A model generated the notes under the pieces. The model saw only the letters and a list, made by a program, of their open reading frames with translations. It was not told the origin of the DNA and did not search any database. 64,000 nucleotides of DNA from Aralia elata (taxonomy: Eukaryota > Streptophyta > Magnoliopsida > Apiales > Araliaceae): the NCBI GenBank assembly GCA_034770075.1, contig CM068386.1:39861990-39925989 (forward strand). The letters run 5' to 3'. Positions within the stretch are counted from its first letter, which is position 1. Each line of letters opens with the position of its first letter. Below, piece after piece: positions 10,816 to 21,474 of this stretch. A program made the translations under genes and the position numbers.

Positions 10816-11898
10816 TTAAACTTGAACGCCCAATTGAGAAAAGGCCTGCGAAAAACTGTACGAGTGTTGAGTGGAGAAAAATTGAAGCTCGGTCATACTC
10901 GTGTGAATAGCATCCATCCGCCGAGTCATACGCCTCTCCATTCGATCCAATCTAACCTTAGACACATGAAATGGCTGTTCAGGTTCAGTCAGCGGCTGAT
11001 CGAATGGCTCCTCACTCTCATTGTGATCCCCCAATAGAAATCCTGCTCCACGGGTATGAGAAGGAGCACCAGCCCAAACCTTGTACTTAGCAATAGTAGC
11101 GTGATCAATAGTGTTCATCGGGAGCTGCACGGGCTCACTATCACCCCATTCCACCCCAGCGGCCAAGCATAAACGAGTGATCACCGATGCATAAGGGAGA
11201 CCGCCTGATGTACCACCTTGAAGGTACCGACGTATGGATTGATGGATAACATACCCCACATCAATCTTCTTTCCTTACACAATTCCATATAACAAAATCG
11301 CCCGATCCTTGGTCACGTCATTTTGATGCCTGGTTGGCTTGAGACTGGCACAAATAAAACTGTACCAGGCCTTTCCATAACGACTCAAGGCTGTGTGAGG
11401 AAAGTGGAGTTTCTGATCCGTCCCTTGCTTCGTTGTCCATACTGTACCCGGCTTGCACAAAATATTCTTGATGCGCTCCAATTTAGTGTCTCAATTCGTA
11501 GAGTATAAACTTTCCGGATCGGTGTGGTGAATAGAAGGCAAGTGGTATATGGCATTGTTACTCTTGCTATTGTATGGCACCTGGCAACCTCGCACAAAAG
11601 CGGTCCCGTCCTTGGTGATCTTCGCGTTAGCATAGAATTCTTGAACGACTAATATCGGGGCTGCCAACGGTGATTCCACAAACAACAACCAACCCTTAGC
11701 TCGGATCATGCTCATCATTTGACCATCTAAATTAGGATCAGGCTTTAACCCACGTTCCAAGACAAACGTCTTCCCAAGCAAAACCTTATGATAGAATTCC
11801 TCAGCCTCTGCAGAAATAAACCAAGTTCTATCGAATTCCACTGACTCAGCAGGGGCCTGAGAACTAGAAGATTACCCACGTTGTCTCTTAGAAGCCAT
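10816..11898 (-). pseudogene. Athila third ORF (env-position, putative plant transposon protein domain)
   Basis: Starts at ATG 11898 (MASKRQRG, then an in-frame TAA) and reads as about 360 codons with one frame change near 11490 and a second TAA near 11275. It has a WFISAEAEEFYHKVLLGKTF segment, a VVQEFYANAK segment and a Gly/Leu-rich region. These match the 'putative plant transposon protein' domain found in the third ORF of many Athila elements. The C-terminal 100 residues are polar, with a weak amphipathic helix. I see neither a signal peptide nor a clear transmembrane segment, so an envelope role is not supported by this sequence. It lies downstream of pol in the same orientation. Confidence 0.6.
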
Positions 11899-12347
11899 AA
11901 TAATTCAATCCCAACGCACAACAACGTGCAAACCCCCAAACTTGACAGAAATCATACTTGGTTTTAAAAAACTATTTCAATCCAATACACTTACATGCAC
12001 AATTCAATCCAATAATAATAACACAATATCTGGAAGTGTATAGTTAAAATTCCCAATACAATGCAATCCCAAGCCTAAAATCTGTTAATTGGAAGTAATA
12101 CCTTGATATGAAGCAAAACCCTAAACCACAATGCACTTACTTCTTTCTGAACCACTGCACTTCCTTGATATCCCACTACAATGCACTGAAAACCTTCTTG
12201 GATCACACTTAGATTGTTGAATGATTTGGATTTTAGGGTTTGAAGAGAAGAGTAGGCTGTAAGAGGTGACGAATTGGAGAAAGAACGAAGATGAAGAGAA
12301 ATAGAAGTTAAGGCTTGTAATTGGAAGTGTTTGATTTGGAGAAGGAG

Positions 12348-12353
12348 TTTATA
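12348..12353 (-). promoter_or_regulatory. Candidate TATA box for Athila ORF3
   Basis: The - strand reads CCAATATAAACTCC here, followed within 40-110 bases by a CT-rich leader. It lies 450 bases upstream of the ORF3 start codon and 160-340 bases downstream of the palindrome cluster, an order also seen in the element's LTR. Confidence 0.4.
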
Positions 12354-12514
12354 TTGGTAGGAAATTGGTTTGGATTTGGAAAAGGAAGAGAAGAAGAGAA
12401 GTGACCGATGCTAATTGGGAGAGGTTACTAAGAATGATACTCCAAGCGGGAAAATAAAAGGAGTAATCAATGGGTCGAGTTTAAACTGGGTTTTAAAACC
12501 TGGGATCCGATCGC

Positions 12515-12695
12515 AGCGCGACCGCGCTAGTGTGGCAGCTGGAACTTTTTAAGCTCTGAGGTTAGGCGCGACCGCGCTACTTTCCTTCACAATATGGGCG
12601 CGACCGCGCTAGTATGCCAGCTGAAGCCTTTTTGATTCCTGAAGTAGGGCGCGGCTACGCTTGATTTCTGAACACTTAGGACGCGGCCGCGCTAG
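12515..12695. repeat. Five GC-rich palindromes upstream of Athila ORF3
   Basis: Near-palindromes of the form GCGCGACCGCGCT (arms GCGCG/CGCGC around AC or GC) start at about 12515, 12564, 12596, 12647 and 12679, with spacings of about 50, 32, 51 and 32 bases. Copies 1 and 3 are followed by GGCAGCTG or GCCAGCTG. Related motifs occur in the same element's LTR at 19485-19615. Confidence 0.9.
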
Positions 12696-12944
12696 TCTAA
12701 AAATCTGGAATTCAATTCTAAAGCCCTTCTTTTTGATTTCTTCATGTGCAATCCTTGATGTATGACCTATAAGCAAAGACAAAGAAATAAAGTAACTAAT
12801 TACTACTAGATAAAAACAAAACTAAGTCTAATAATTATTCCTAAAAATCACAAAATTTTAACTAAAAAGACTTAAAAATTGGGTTGCCTCCCAACTAGCG
12901 CTTGATTTAAAGTCTTTCAGCCTGACTACTCCCTGTTTCAAAAT

Positions 12945-15900
12945 TTAATCGGCAAGAGTGATTGAGGTTTTCTGGCGATCAACATCACCACCCCAATAAT
13001 ATTTTAATCTTTGACCATTGACTTTGAATGACTCTTCCAGATTGTTCACAAAAACTTTAACGACGACATGAGGGAATGCTTGTTTGACAATAAAAGGTCC
13101 CGACCACCGAGACTTGAGCTTCCCTGGAAATAATTTCAGCCTAGAGTTGTATAGAAGCACTGCTTATCCCGGCTCAAACTTCCTGTTGATGATTTTCCGA
13201 TCGTGCCACTTCTTGACTTTTTCCTTGTATAGCTTTGAGTTCTCAGATGCTTGTAGACGGAATTCATCGAGTTCATTAAGCTGAAGAAGTCTCTTTTCCC
13301 CCGCAGCCGTGAGATCAAAGTTCAACTTTCTGATGGCCCAATATGCTTTGTGTTCAAGCTCAACCGGAAGGTGGCACGCCTTGCCATAGACTAATTGGTA
13401 CGGTAACATGCCAATGGGTGTCTTATAAGCTGTCCGATAAGCCCAAAGCGCATTATCCAACTTTGTTGACCAATCTTTCTGTTCGGATTAACAATCTTTT
13501 CCAGAATCCTCTTCACTTCTCTATTTGAAATTTCGGCTTGACCACTGGTTTAGGGATGGTAAGCTGTAGCAATTCTGTGGTTTACCCCATGTTTAGCCAA
13601 GAGAGCCGTGAAATACCTATTGTAAAAGTGGCTCCCTTCATCACTGATAATTGCCCTTGGGGTGCCAAATCGTGTGAAGATGTTTTTCTACAGAAATTTT
13701 AGAACCACCTTGGCATCATTAGTCGGCAAAGCACTTGCTTCCACCCATTTAGAGACATAATCGACCGCCAAAAGGATGTAGAGGTTGTTAAAGGAAGATG
13801 GAAATGGTCCCATAAAATCTATTCCCCAAACGTCTAAGACTTCAACTTCTAAAATAGCATTCAAAGGCATCTCATGACGTTTGGAAATATTTCCCATCCT
13901 TTGACATCTATCACATCTCTGAACGAAGTGGTAGGCGTCCTTAAACAACGTGGGCCAGAAAAATCCTGCCTGTAACACCTTGGTAGCTGTCTTTTCGCCT
14001 CCGTAATGACCTCCATATAGCGAATCATGACAATGATGTAAGATGCTCTCTATTTCACTTTGTGGCACACACCGTCGAATCATCTGATCGGCACAATGTT
14101 TGAACAGGAACGGCTCATCCCATATGTACCTTTTTATATCATGCAAAAACTTTTTCTTTTGTTGGCTGGTCAAATTTGGGGGAAGTACGTTGCTAACCAA
14201 ATAGTTGATAAAATCTGCATACCATGGAACTTCTGAATTAATCACAAACAACTGTTCATCCGAGAAGAATTCATTGATCACCATTTTGTCTCCCTTGACG
14301 TGGTCATTATTTTCTAATCTCGAGAGATGATCTGCCACTTGATTTTTCGTCCCCTTCCTATCTCGGATTTCCAAGTCGAACTCCTGAAGTAGAAGTATCC
14401 ATCGAATTAGCCTTGGCTTCGCATCTTTCTTCGAAATCAGATATCTTATGGTAGAATGATCAGTGAACACCACCACTTTAGTTCCAATTAAATACGACCG
14501 GAATTTGTCAAATGCATACACTACCGCTAGCAACTCCTTTTCGGTGGTTGTATAGTTGAGTTGGGCATCGAACAATGTTTTGCTAGCATAATAAATGGCA
14601 TGAAAAATCTTTTCCTTTCGTTGGCCCAAAACAGCCCCAATAGCATAGTCGCTAGCATCACACATTAACTCGAACGGCTTTGACCAATCCGGTGCTACTA
14701 TTACAGGCGTTGTGGTCAGTTTCCTTCTCACCAATTCAAAAGTCGCAAAGCATTCATCATCAAACTTGAAGGGAACATCTTTCTCCAATAGACTGCATAA
14801 AGGCTTAGAGATTTTGGAAAAATCCTTTATGAATCTCCTATAAAATTCGGCATGTCCTAAGAAGCTTCGTATCCCCTTGACTGTAGTTGGTGGAGGTAGA
14901 TTCTCGATTGTCTCCAGCTTGGCTCGGTCTACCTCTAACCCTTTTGACGACACCTTGTGCCCAAGAATGATTCCCTCTTGCACCATAAAGTGGCATTTTT
15001 CCCAATTAAGCACTAAATTGGTTTGCACGTATCTTTTCAGAACCAGGACCAGATTTTCCAAACAATTATCAAAGGAGTCACCAAACACTAAAAAATCGTC
15101 CATGAATACCTCCACATTGCGTTTGACCATATCTGAGAAAATAGCCATCATGCATCTTTGGAACGTCGCTGGTGCATTACATAAGCCAAAAGACATCCTT
15201 CTAAAAGCAAAAGTACCATAAGGACATGTGAAGGTAGTCTTCTCCTGATCTTCGGGGGCAATCACTATCTGATTATAACCTGAATAGCCATCCAATAAGC
15301 AATAAAACTCGTGTCCAGCCAGTCTATCTAACATTTGATCAATGAAGGGTAGAGGAAAGTGATCATTGCGGGTCGCCTTGTTTAGTTTTCTGTAGTCCAT
15401 ACAAACCCTCCATCCGGTCACTGTTCTTGTCGGTATTAACTCATTATTTTAATTTTCTACAACCGTCATGCCACCCTTTTTAGGCACGCACTATACTGGA
15501 CTCACCCAACTGCTATCGGAGATGGGGTAAATGATACCTGCATCAAGCCACTTCAAAATTTCCATCTTCACCACCTCTTTCATGATTGGGTTCAGCCTCC
15601 TTTGTTGTTCAATTGTTGGTTTGGCATCGTCTTCCAAAAGGATCTTGTGCATACAAAATGATGGGCTAATCCCTTTAATGTCTGCGATGGTCCAACCAAT
15701 TACTGATTTGTACTCCCGAAGAACACGTATCAACTTACTTTCCTACAATTCGTTAAGTACAGATGCAATAATGACAGGCAAAGTAGATGATTCACTCAAA
15801 TAAGCATACCTGAGATGGCTAGGTAAAGGTTTAAGTTCAAGTGTAGGAGGTATTTCAAGAGATGGCTTCAAGCGCTCTAAGGATTTGTCAGTAAGTTCCA

Positions 15901-18271
15901 ACGGTTTAAAAGGGATTTGAAATTTGCGTACTCTCGGTACTGCATCTAGAATTTGAAGAAACTTCATCATCTCTGGGTCATCCATGTCAGTTTCCCCCAA
16001 TAAAGTAGTTTCCAACGGATCCTCAGTCAAGTTCCTCAAAAACTCATCATCCACCACTTTTTCTACCACTTCCAACCGGAAACACTCTTCCTCCTCCGTA
16101 GGAAATTTCATGTCTTTGAACACATTAAATGTTTTTTCTTGGTCTTGCACCCTCATAGTCAATTCGCCTTTTTGCACATCTATAAGTGTTCTACCAGTTG
16201 CCAAGAAAAGTCTCCCAAGTATGATAGGAATGTCTTTGTCCTCTTCATAGTCCAAAATGATGAAATCAGCTGGGAATATGAATTTATCCACTTTTACCAA
16301 AATATCTTTCACAATACCTCTAGGATATGTAACCGACCTATCCGCAAGCTGAAGAGAGATGTTGGTTGGTTTCGGTGCAGGTAAACCCAACTGGACATAT
16401 ATCGATAACGGCATAAGGTTGATGCTAGCACCCAAATCACACAAATATCTGTTGATTGATAAGCTGCCAATGGTGCATGGGATAGTGAAACTACCAGGAT
16501 CCTTTAATTTCGGTGGTAACTTCTTTTGCAATATAGCACTACACTCTTCAGTTAATGCAACCGTTTCATAATCCTCCAGCTTTTTCTTCCTCGACAAAAT
16601 TCCTTTCATGAACTTGGCATAGCTTGGCATCTGCTCTAAAGCCTCCGCAAACGGTATGTTTATTTGAAGCTTCTTAAAGACTTCAAGGAATTTAGAGAAC
16701 TGTTTGTCCAATTTCTGCTTTTGAAATCTCTGCGGATAAGGAACGGGAGGGTATACTACTAATTGATTTGCTTTCTCCTTTTCTTTCATCTCAGTTTCCG
16801 TTTCCTTTTCTTTTTCTACCAATTTCTCTGCATGAGCTGAGACTGGGGAAGGGCGCAGTCGCGCTTCCTCTCCTTGTATTTCAGGTGCGGCCGTGCTGCT
16901 CTGCTGTAGTTGTTTCCCACTTCGAAGTGTGACAGCTTGACATTGTTCATTACCATCTCTCTTGGGGTTAACTTCCGTATTACTTGGCAAAGATCCTTGA
17001 GGTCTGTTATTCAATATATTGGTCATTTGTCCCACTTGATTTTCCAGATTTCTGATGGCAGCTGCTTGACTCTTTACCAACACATAATTACTTGCCATAT
17101 ATTTCATCAAGATTTCTTCCAAATCTGGTTTCTTTTCTGTTTGCGGTTGTGTAGCTACCGGCTGATGTTGATTATGAAATCCAGGGGGATATGATGCTCT
17201 AGGAGCTTGTTGTTGGTTCTGATTATTGCTCCATGAGAAATTTGGATGGTTTCTTGCCCCTGGATTATAAGTGTTTTGGTATGGGTTCGGAGGACGTTGG
17301 TAGCTACCCACAAACTGAACCGCTTTAGGATTAATGGCACAACATTCTGTAGGATGTGCACCTGCGCATAGCTCACAAACATAAAGCACTTGCTGAGTTT
17401 TTGAATCTGCTATAGCATCGATCTTTTTAGACATTGCTGCCATCTGAGCCGCTAATGCTGTGACTGCGTCGACTTCCAATACCCCAGCTACCTTTTGGTG
17501 ATTCATCCTCGACGTCGACCATTGATAGTTATTTGCAGCCATGGTCTCTAACAAGGTGAAAGCTTCATCAAAATTCTTATCCAAAAGTGCTCCCCCCGTA
17601 GCTGCATCTATAATTGTTCGCGTGTTACTACTCAACCCATTGTAGAATGTCTGAACCTGCAACCACTTGGGTAACGCATGATGTGGACATCTTCTCAATA
17701 ACTCTTTGAACCTTTCCCAAGCCTCGTACAGTGATTCTCCATGACTTTGCTCAAAAGTAGAAATCTCGTTTCTCAACTTAGCAGACTTAGCCGGCGGAAA
17801 GAATTTTGCTAGGAATTTCTAAGCCAAGTTATCCCAAGTTGTGATGGACCCTGGTGGAAGTGAGTGCAACCAACTCCTTGCTTTATCCCTTAGTGTAAAC
17901 GGAAACAGACGCAGTCTCACCGCATCATCAGTTACATTGGGATATTTGAATGTATCACAAATCTCAAGAAAGCTAACCAAGTGTTCATTAGGATCATCGT
18001 TGGCTAATCCCCCAAACTGTACCGCATTCTGAATCATCTGAATTGTACCCGACTTGATCTCGAAGGAATTAGCAGTGATGGCTGGCCTCGTGATGCTTGA
18101 CCTGATTTCATCAAGCTTAGGCATGGCATATTCCCTTAATGATTTCTGTTCTTCGTTAGCCATTTTTACTTTCTCGATTGTCTCACGGCAAATCTTTCTT
18201 AACTTGCGTAACTTGTTTTCAAGATCATCTTCACTCTGCACAAGTTCCGGCTGCTTTGATCGTGTTTGCAT
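12945..18271 (-). pseudogene. Athila gag-pol polyprotein
   Basis: Reads from ATG 18271 almost entirely in one frame. Gag contains NSFEIKSGTIQMIQN and the FLEICDTFKYP segment typical of Athila, then a zinc-knuckle-like CELCAGAHPTECC. Protease has LCDLGASINLMP. Reverse transcriptase has FMDDFLVFG. RNase H and integrase (H-H-C-C region plus VWGIDFMGPF) follow, and the C-terminus holds an NSRLKLFPGKL tail. In-frame stops lie at 17819-17821, 15743-15745, 15491-15493, about 15450, 13688-13690, about 13548 and about 13161. Four of them sit where Gln is expected. A one-base loss near 13470 shifts the frame inside integrase. The copy is dead but only lightly decayed. Confidence 0.92.
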
Positions 18272-18371
18272 AAACGAACCGAGATCACCTGAACAGGAAG
18301 TAACAAGAAAAACAATGTTTAACTAAAACTGAATTAATTAAATTAAAACTTGAAATTATAGACACAATTGT

Positions 18372-18389
18372 TCCCCGGGAACGGCGCCA
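18372..18389 (-). other. Athila primer binding site (tRNA-Asp type)
   Basis: The - strand reads TGGCGCCGTTCCCGGGGA, the complement of a plant tRNA-Asp 3' end with one mismatch. It sits about 10 bases from the LTR end and 100 bases upstream of gag. Confidence 0.85.
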
Positions 18390-19375
18390 AAAACTTTTTT
18401 GCCTAATTCTATACTAGCACAAATACGCAAGTATACGCAGTCCACAAGTAATAAAGTGAAAGTAGAGTATCGTCCCACAGCGAAAAACTGAATTTATAAT
18501 GACAATTTCTAATTCTAAATCAAATCAATTTTAGTAAACAAATAATTATTGACTTCTGAAGTTTTGAATTTAACTAATTAATTCTAAATTAAATTACTAC
18601 CACTAGTTTGAAAACAGATTTTTAAAGACTTAAGACTATAACTTCACTTAATGCTTTATTTTGCTCAACAAACTTCCCTTTGGATCATGCTAGTCATTTT
18701 GGATTGTTAACCAGGAACTCATCACTATTTATGATTAGCTCTCAATGTTCCATAAACAACTCAACTCAAATCCACAATTGATAGACCTAAGTTAATCACC
18801 CTAAATAACTAATTCACTATATTTCTATGTGAATTACAATTAAAAAGGATTTAACGTCCAGGTTCCCTTTTTGATTACATGCGGTGAATAGGTATATCTC
18901 TATCCTAAACACAAATTATGAATTCCATCGACAACAGAATACACAAACACATACTACTATGGTCAGATCTAATTTTATACTTCATCTCTCGAGTTCATAT
19001 AGAATATTTCAGTAATTATTGGCCAGATAATTAAGCAATTCAGCAAAAACCATAATAGACAATCCAAAAGTTACTAATCATAATATTCCAGGAAGCATGC
19101 TATTCAAAATTACACAATAAGATCCATTATAGCCTTAAAAAGAAATTTAGTTCATAATTAAACTAGAATTCAACATCCACAAGTTTAATAACATTCAAAA
19201 GTTGAGAGTAAAAAGAAGAGAGAAGAAGAAACACTGTAAAGTAATCCTTGAATCTCTATCTTGCTCCTCCTTGCTTCCTTCATGATATTAGCTTGCTTCA
19301 AGTCTTCTCAAATTGCTCTAAACTAAGGTTTGCTAATAATAAGTTCAACAACCTTGAAAGTAACTTAAAAATAAC

Positions 19376-19383
19376 TATTTATA
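19376..19383 (-). promoter_or_regulatory. TATA box of Athila LTR
   Basis: The - strand reads CTATAAATAG. It lies about 100-240 bases downstream of the palindrome cluster in transcription order, so transcription would start near 19345. Confidence 0.6.
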
Positions 19384-19484
19384 GTATCTGATAAAAACCC
19401 TAATTAATTACAAAGTTTCAAATCCCAATTCAAATCAAATCTGCTTAAATCTGCTGAAAAGACAAATTTGCCCCTTCTCGAACC

Positions 19485-19615
19485 GGCGCGGCCGCGTTGG
19501 GAAAAGGCTTGAATGCCGCGCGGCCGCCCTACCCTGGCAGCCAATTTTTTTCCGAAGCCTGGAGACAGGCACGACCGCGCTGCACCCTAGTTCATTTTGG
19601 GCGCGGCCACGCTGC
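19485..19615. repeat. GC-rich palindrome cluster in Athila LTR
   Basis: Four units: GGCGCGGCCGCG (19485), GCCGCGCGGCCGC (19515), GGCACGACCGCGCTGC (19568) and GGGCGCGGCCACGCTGC (19599). CTGGCAGCC lies between units 2 and 3 (19534-19542). They resemble the five copies upstream of ORF3. Confidence 0.9.
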
Positions 19616-20571
19616 ACTAATACCTCAGCAACTCAGCACCTGCAGCAGCAAAGTCCAACCAATTCTCGCTAAACCAATTCCCAACACGTGAAACCTACAA
19701 AAACACATAAAATGAATGAAACGTAACTACAAACCATGGAAATAAACAATAATTCGCATTCATTGGCATCCGATTCGTAGGTATAAAACCTACTCATCAG
19801 TAATAGTCTATTTAGTAAATTAATACCAAGTGGACTAGATTAAGTTATTAATTCCATCTTTATGTAATCACGGATTGGAAAATTAATGTATACTAGAGCA
19901 ATTGGGTTTATATAGTATGGTTTATTTAAGTAACTAATAGCAAAGGAATGAGACACAAATTATGGGACAAACTCCCTCCATCAGTCGTGTCTGGGAAGAA
20001 AGCCAGGGAAATGAAACTTGTATATAACTGGTTGTGAACAATGGGAGTCCAATCCCCTCTTTTCCTCCTTTTCCCAGCCGCGCCTAGTCTAGCGATTTTG
20101 CTTGTATCAGTTGGTAGAATGATGACTGAGGGAGTGGGGGTGAATTGATTAGTTCCATTGTCCAACATCTTTTTCTTCTTCACGTTGGCTAACCAAATTG
20201 GACCAAAGCATTGTCTGTGTATTGAATTTTCTATAAATTGGAACCAATTCTTCACTAATCCAGTTGCTACAACTTATGATAAGTTTATATAGAGTGTGAG
20301 TATTGTTGAGAGGTGTTAGTATTCTAAAATTAAGCATTTGAGGATTTCAAATTAGCATTCAAGAAGGTACACTGCATTCTAAAATTCTTGTTTGTTAAAT
20401 TCTATGAAATCCATAATGCTTGCTAATTAGTTTGTTAATTAGTATAAAGATGTTATATGGGTTTGTATGCATGTTTGGGACTAATGTGGATACTCTGGGT
20501 TGCATCTAGATGGGATCAACCATGGCCATTTTCGAGTTCTGCAGAAGCAGAGCCGAACTTAAACCAGTACA

Positions 20572-20621
20572 GGAGTGGCGCGGCCGCGCCACTCCCAAGG
20601 CTAAAAACCGCGCGGCCGCGC
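20572..20621. repeat. Perfect 24-bp palindrome plus 12-bp palindrome
   Basis: Positions 20572-20595 form a perfect palindrome centred on GGCGCGG/CCGCGCC with GGAGT/ACTCC ends. Positions 20610-20621 form GCGCGGCCGCGC. GGCTGCCAG follows. The layout resembles the Athila LTR module. Confidence 0.95.
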
Positions 20622-20717
20622 AGGCTGCCAGTTTTAGCTACTGTTGTTCTGATGCTTTGAGCATATTAGCTTAATTCCTTCATGCATAAACATAGGTTGC
20701 CATGTATCTAGAATCCC

Positions 20718-20725
20718 TATAAATA
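20718..20725 (+). promoter_or_regulatory. TATA box of the LTR-like fragment
   Basis: CCCTATAAATACC, about 100-145 bases downstream of the palindrome module. This is the same order as in the Athila LTR. Confidence 0.5.
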
Positions 20726-21423
20726 CCATGAGTTGTATATGTATTGCTCTAGGTATGTATTTTTGCAAAAGAGAGCTTGAACCTTGAAATAGCTTTACAA
20801 AATCTATGTCTTTTATATCTGACCATGTGAGCATGTGTATATGGCTTAAAGATGTGGTCCAATGCATGTGGATTATGATTTCCAAGTTGTCTTGCATGAG
20901 CCACGTGGCATAAGTTGTCTTAGTATGATTTTCAAAGGAAAATATAGAGTTTAAAGGCGAGTATCGTCAAATATTGTGAGAAGTTGTGTTTTGACCATAC
21001 AAACATAAATGTTAGGACTCATTGAGCCTCTAGACATGATTAACATGATCATCATTTAGCTAAACATGAATTTGATGTATGCTAGCAAGTCTATGATGAT
21101 AAAAATCCAAGTATAAGCCATGTGTTAATGTGGACATGTGTTGATTTCGTACGAGCATGCATCTTAAGTCTTGTATAGCCTTATTATGTGGTGTTATGAC
21201 TATAGTAGGGGTGTCATTGTGAGATGAACATGGAGTAACTTAACATATGAAAATTTCAACATGAAACCTTACAACTCCGGATTGGATTTAGAATAAGCAT
21301 GCTAGGGTTCAAACTCACGTTAATAACATTATGAGCATGTGTATTTGAGTCATATCAGTAACCTGTATGCTAAGAGTAAGCTAGAGTTCTTGCAGAATGA
21401 AATTCATTCTTGGTCTGTCCAGA

Positions 21424-21474
21424 GAGTGGCGCGACCGCGCCACTCCTAAGGCAAATACTAGTGCGGCCGCGCAG
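21424..21474. repeat. Second copy of the palindrome module
   Basis: Arms GAGTGGCGCG/CGCGCCACTC around AC (21424-21445), then GTGCGGCCGCGCAG and GTCGCCAGTTTTGCCAG. It is a diverged direct copy of 20572-20640 and indicates an internal duplication of about 850 bases. No TATA box follows this copy. Confidence 0.85.

Larger units (their letters stand above)
11899..12944 (-). other. Pol-ORF3 spacer with candidate internal promoter and leader
   Basis: The spacer begins after pol with the TTGGGAGGCAACCC-type block seen after Athila pol (12880-12900 region, reverse strand). It then holds five GC-rich palindromes (12515-12695), a TATA-like site (12348-12353) and a pyrimidine-rich stretch with TTCTCTTCATCTTC followed by AAACCCTAAA, like a plant 5' leader. 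ORF3 follows at 11898. This arrangement suggests that ORF3 may have its own transcription start. Confidence 0.45.
9821..19799 (-). mobile_element. Athila-lineage Ty3/gypsy retrotransposon lacking its 3' LTR in the window
   Basis: Read on the - strand: 5' LTR (19799-18400), tRNA-Asp-type primer site, gag-pol, a non-coding spacer with GC-rich palindromes, a third ORF and 3' UTR. Gag sequence, primer type and the extra ORF after pol all point to Athila. No second copy of its LTR is present to the left. The simplest reading is that the Tat element interrupts its 3' UTR at 9820/9821, so the rest lies outside the window. The base sequence next to the right end is GTAAT; a matching target duplication cannot be sought. 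Confidence 0.85.
18400..19799 (-). repeat. Athila 5' LTR
   Basis: 1400 bases bounded by TG and CA on the + strand (TGCCTAATTC...CTCATCA). It contains the ACGCAAGTATACGCAGTCC...GTATCGTCCCACA block that I recall from Athila LTRs, a TATA box at 19376-19383 and the GC-rich palindrome cluster at 19485-19615. There is no coding sequence. Confidence 0.75.

Noticed and set aside
10816..11898. Athila third ORF as a true envelope protein
   Set aside because: No signal peptide, membrane anchor or glycoprotein features are visible; the domain matches the plant-transposon protein instead.
14877..15221. 114-codon + strand ORF inside Athila pol
   Set aside because: Complement of the reverse transcriptase coding region with no recognisable domain.
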